Of a stretch of DNA of 64,000 bases, positions 61,322-64,000 are shown in pieces. Origin of the DNA: Bacillus sp. Marseille-P3661 (GTDB taxonomy: Bacteria; Bacillota; Bacilli; Bacillales; Bacillaceae_J); assembly GCF_900240995.1 (NCBI RefSeq), contig NZ_LT965953.1, forward strand, positions 1,809,018 through 1,873,017, given 5' to 3'. A model generated the notes under the pieces. That model did no database searches, had not been told where the DNA came from, and saw nothing but the letters and a program-made list of their open reading frames with translations. How positions within the stretch are numbered: position 1 is the stretch's first letter; every line of letters begins with the position of its first letter. The translations under genes were made by a program, and so were the position numbers.

Positions 61322-63364
61322 TTATGACAAATTTTGTTCTATTAATAAATTTTCAATCTCAGCTACTGGAAGTGGTGGACTAAAGAAAAATCCTTGACCA
61401 AATATACAACCATGCTGGATTAAAAATTCAGCCTGTCGTTTATCCTCAATTCCTTCTGCAACTAAGCCAAACTTTAAATTTTCACCCATTTCAATGATGG
61501 TCTTTACCAAAGAAGCTGTATTTGAATTGGAGCTGATATCTTTAACAAACGATTTATCAATCTTAACTGTATCTATTGACAAGCTATTTAATACACTCAA
61601 TGAGGAATAGCCAGTTCCAAAATCATCAACAGCAATTTCAACGCCTAACTCTTTTAATTCTAGGATAATAACTGATGATTGCTTTATGTCTTGCATAATG
61701 CTCTCCGTTATTTCTAAGCAAAGCCGTTCCGGGGATAGTTGACTTTCAGATAGAACTGCTTTAACGGTTTCTACAAATCGACTTTCTCCAAACTGTAAAC
61801 TTGACACATTTACGGCTATTTTTATAAAAAATCCAGCTTCTTCCCAAGCTTTAATTTGTTTACATGACTCGCGGAGAACCCATTCTCCAATTGGGATAAT
61901 CATACCTGATTCTTCAGCAATTGGAATCATTTCTGCAGGAGAAATAAGGCCAAGTTCTGGATGCTGCCAGCGAAGTAATGCTTCAACTCCATATATTTTT
62001 CCCGTTACCATCTCTACTTTTGGTTGATAGTGCAGGATAAGCTGCTTTTTGTAAATAGCTTTTTTTAATTCACGTTCCAATAGTAGCTTTCTTTCTAGAA
62101 TACTTTCATCTTCTTTCAAATAAAACTCAAAGTTATTACGCCCACGCTTTTTAGCTAAATACATTGCTTTATCTGCATTCTTAATGAGAGTATCTGCATC
62201 TTCCCCATCATTTGGATATGTACTAATTCCAATACTTGGCGAAGAATAAAATTCCTCCCCGTCAATAATAAATGGAATAGTAAAGCATTTCAAAATACGT
62301 TCTGCAACCTCCTGAGCATGTGAAGAGTCGCCATTCTTTAATAAAACAAGAAATTCATCTCCACCTTGTCGTGCAACAACATCACCATCACGAACGTTTT
62401 TAACGAGTCTTTCGCTTACTTGTATCAACAAATTATCTCCTAATTTATGTCCCATCGTATCATTGATAAATTTAAATCGGTCTAAATCTATAAAGAGTAA
62501 AGATAGTTTGTTGTTAGTTCCTTTATAATTAGCTAATGTCTCTTCTAACTGCCTATTTAAAAGAAAACGATTGGGCAACCCCGTTAAATGATCATGGTAT
62601 GCCAAATGCTCAATTTTTTCTTGATATTCTTTTTTCGAAGTAACATCTTTACCCACAACCAAAATTGCAGGCTGTCCTTTAAAATTAATAATTTTCCCTA
62701 GCATTTCTAAGTAGAGCTGCTTACCGTCAGGTCTACTTACTTTATATTCAATAAACTCATTTCCTCTATGATCCTCCGATACTTCACGGATACGCTGAAC
62801 GAGCTTTTCTCTGTTTGATGGATCAATAAACTCAGTAATTGATTTTCCTATGATATCAGATACTTTATTTATACCGAAAAGTTCTAGGCTAGTTGGATTA
62901 GCATAAACAATTTTTTGATACTGATGAATGACGATGAGTTGGGGTGCATTCTCGACAACACTTCTATATCGCAATTCACTTTCTTTCATTTCCTTTAGTA
63001 ATCCGCCTACTAGGAGTGCAATCGCAAAAGAAACAACTGTAAATCCTATGTGATTATATAAACGAATATCAATATCGTTTATTCCGCCTCCGTGCTGAAC
63101 CTCATAAACAACACCCATTAAGCTGTGAAATAAACTAAAAATTGATATCGATAGTAACATTTTTCGTATGCTAAAATAAATAGCAAAAACGATAATAGGA
63201 ATTAAAAACAGAAGATATACAACTAATGGTGTATCTGAACGAAGGATAAAATCTATTAAAAAAGGGATTATTATACAAGCGATACTCACTAACCATAAGT
63301 GAACTGACATTGCCCGAAAATCCTCTACATTTCTTTTGTTAATACCGTTTTGGAAGAGAGTCAT
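61322..63364 (-). CDS. Membrane-anchored PAS-GGDEF-EAL protein (c-di-GMP turnover)
   Basis: About 680 residues: an N-terminal membrane region (four or five helices), a PAS domain (YRSVVENAPQLIVIHQYQKI and after), a GGDEF domain with an intact RQGGDEF motif and DLDRFKFINDTMGH, and an EAL domain with YGVEALLRW, EITESIMQD and DDFGTGYSSL, then LVAEGIED. Both catalytic motifs look intact, so it could make or break c-di-GMP depending on the PAS signal. The ATG at 63364 has AAAGGAG at 6 bp. The upstream ATG at 63406 has none, so I shorten the N-terminus by 14 residues. It is monocistronic. Confidence 0.92.
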   Translation of the reverse strand: MTLFQNGINKRNVEDFRAMSVHLWLVSIACIIIPFLIDFILRSDTPLVVYLLFLIPIIVFAIYFSIRKMLLSISIFSLFHSLMGVVYEVQHGGGINDIDIRLYNHIGFTVVSFAIALLVGGLLKEMKESELRYRSVVENAPQLIVIHQYQKIVYANPTSLELFGINKVSDIIGKSITEFIDPSNREKLVQRIREVSEDHRGNEFIEYKVSRPDGKQLYLEMLGKIINFKGQPAILVVGKDVTSKKEYQEKIEHLAYHDHLTGLPNRFLLNRQLEETLANYKGTNNKLSLLFIDLDRFKFINDTMGHKLGDNLLIQVSERLVKNVRDGDVVARQGGDEFLVLLKNGDSSHAQEVAERILKCFTIPFIIDGEEFYSSPSIGISTYPNDGEDADTLIKNADKAMYLAKKRGRNNFEFYLKEDESILERKLLLERELKKAIYKKQLILHYQPKVEMVTGKIYGVEALLRWQHPELGLISPAEMIPIAEESGMIIPIGEWVLRESCKQIKAWEEAGFFIKIAVNVSSLQFGESRFVETVKAVLSESQLSPERLCLEITESIMQDIKQSSVIILELKELGVEIAVDDFGTGYSSLSVLNSLSIDTVKIDKSFVKDISSNSNTASLVKTIIEMGENLKFGLVAEGIEDKRQAEFLIQHGCIFGQGFFFSPPLPVAEIENLLIEQNLS

Positions 63365-63564
63365 AATATACTCCTTTAATTTCTTTTTTTTAATTGCAAG
63401 TTTCATTATGCATTGTTAGTTACTTAGTAACAATAACTAATATAAACAATGACATTCCTATTTTTCGATTTTGGATAGGAGTATATTCCTATTTTCTAAA
63501 GCGGCAGTTATTCCTACTTTGGAGTTATTACTATCTTTAACCACTGGCAAATAAAAATAAGCAA

Positions 63565-63598
63565 AAATGGCACCCATTAAATTTAATGGGTGCCATTT
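63565..63598 (-). terminator. Terminator of the ribose-phosphate pyrophosphokinase gene
   Basis: A perfect palindrome, AAATGGCACCCATTAAA / TTTAATGGGTGCCATTT (17-bp arms), is followed on the minus strand by TTGC and TTATTTTTAT. It lies 27 bp past the stop codon. Confidence 0.9.
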
Positions 63599-63624
63599 CA
63601 TATTTTCAACTTAAGGTGGGGTTA

Positions 63625-64000
63625 CTAACTCAACACTTTTTCACCTTTTACAACAGGAGTGTCCTCTTCAGTTTTTATCTCAAATAATGGTGTTACTGCT
63701 TTTTCATTATGGATACGATCTATCGCATCTGCCAATAATGGTGCAACAGAGATCGTCGTTACCTTTTTGCTATGTTTCTGTTTTGGTAACTCAATCGTAT
63801 TTGTCACTACTAACTCTTTGATCGGTGATGATTCAATTTTGTAAATAGAATCCTTCGTAAAAACAGCATGCGTACACCCCGCATATATTGCTTTAGCACC
63901 GTTATCTGCCAATGCCTTAGCTGCAAGAGTCATCGTTGTGCCCGTATCAATTAAGTCATCGATAATAATTGCATTTTTCCCCGTTACATTTCCAATAACT
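63625..64000 (-). CDS. prs: Ribose-phosphate pyrophosphokinase (Prs), C-terminal part, runs off the window
   Basis: A 3'-terminal fragment of about 125 residues, open at the window edge. The PRPP-binding loop IIIDDLIDTGTTM is present, followed by GAKAIYAGCTHAVF, a late ELVVTNTIELP, KVTTISVAPLLADAIDRIHN and an extended tail. PRPP synthase makes PRPP from ribose-5-phosphate and ATP for nucleotide, His and Trp synthesis. The tail after DAIDRIHNEKAVTPLFE (KTEEDTPVVKGEKVLS) is longer than in the common Bacillus Prs, so this may be a second paralogue. The context is not the usual glmU-prs operon as far as visible. Confidence 0.88.
   Translation of the reverse strand, partial: VIGNVTGKNAIIIDDLIDTGTTMTLAAKALADNGAKAIYAGCTHAVFTKDSIYKIESSPIKELVVTNTIELPKQKHSKKVTTISVAPLLADAIDRIHNEKAVTPLFEIKTEEDTPVVKGEKVLS

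Overview
The window looks like a chromosomal segment of a spore-forming, low-GC Gram-positive bacterium of the Bacillaceae (a Bacillus/Neobacillus-like soil organism). The support is the AT-rich sequence, strong AGGAGG-type ribosome binding sites, a YheC/D spore-coat ATP-grasp gene, a YppF-like gene, MurT/GatD, and REP-like intergenic repeats of a kind I recognise from Bacillus genomes. No species can be named from sequence alone. No rRNA, tRNA, transposase, integrase or phage gene was seen.

Layout. 0-9 kb: a D-2-hydroxyacid dehydrogenase, a YppF-like protein, then a beta-oxidation-like operon (acyl-CoA ligase, 3-hydroxyacyl-CoA dehydrogenase/enoyl-CoA hydratase, thiolase), a 52-bp tandem repeat array and a hydroxymuconic-semialdehyde-type aldehyde dehydrogenase. 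9-18 kb: mostly housekeeping and cell wall: a DEAD-box helicase, MurT-GatD (lipid II amidation), a YheC/D-like protein, an amidase and a D,D-carboxypeptidase that both lack signal peptides, a secreted PHB-depolymerase-like esterase, and a small beta-barrel-like protein.

18-25 kb: an operon of two paralogous cytochromes P450 flanking a complete TRAP transporter (DctQ, DctM, DctP), with a MarR regulator upstream. Both P450s lack the usual I-helix acid/alcohol pair. 25-27 kb: LacI-type and LuxR-type regulators, then a REP-like element. 27-51 kb: a long run of minus-strand genes that reads as a catabolic island. It has an MFS exporter, an alpha/beta hydrolase, a CocE-type hydrolase, two CapA-like metallophosphatases, two peptide-type ABC binding proteins sharing one permease pair and a fused double ATPase, two type-B carboxylesterases, and a tightly coupled trio of class III CoA-transferase and two 2-hydroxyacyl-CoA dehydratase subunits. 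One of those subunits has lost all its cluster cysteines. A plausible reading is import of an ester- or amide-containing compound, hydrolysis, CoA activation and dehydration, possibly feeding the beta-oxidation genes at 2-6.6 kb. The substrate is unknown. Two near-identical C/G-run regulatory elements precede the dehydratase operon and the esterase/binding-protein operon.

51-64 kb: a pantothenate-type Na+ symporter with its YhdT partner, a REP-like element, a Mef-type efflux pump behind a macrolide-type leader peptide (MTASMRLR...) and attenuator, a decayed DUF3885 gene, DUF2087 and GIY-YIG genes, small stress or house-cleaning genes, a GntR/DUF1648 pair, a second 52-bp tandem array, an MscS channel, a VOC protein, a GGDEF-EAL protein, and the 3' part of a ribose-phosphate pyrophosphokinase running off the end.

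The points most worth follow-up are the macrolide-sensing attenuator, the cysteine-less dehydratase subunit with no activase in view, the P450 pair with an altered I-helix, the two 52-bp hairpin-repeat arrays that appear to share a design, and the shared C/G-run promoter elements.
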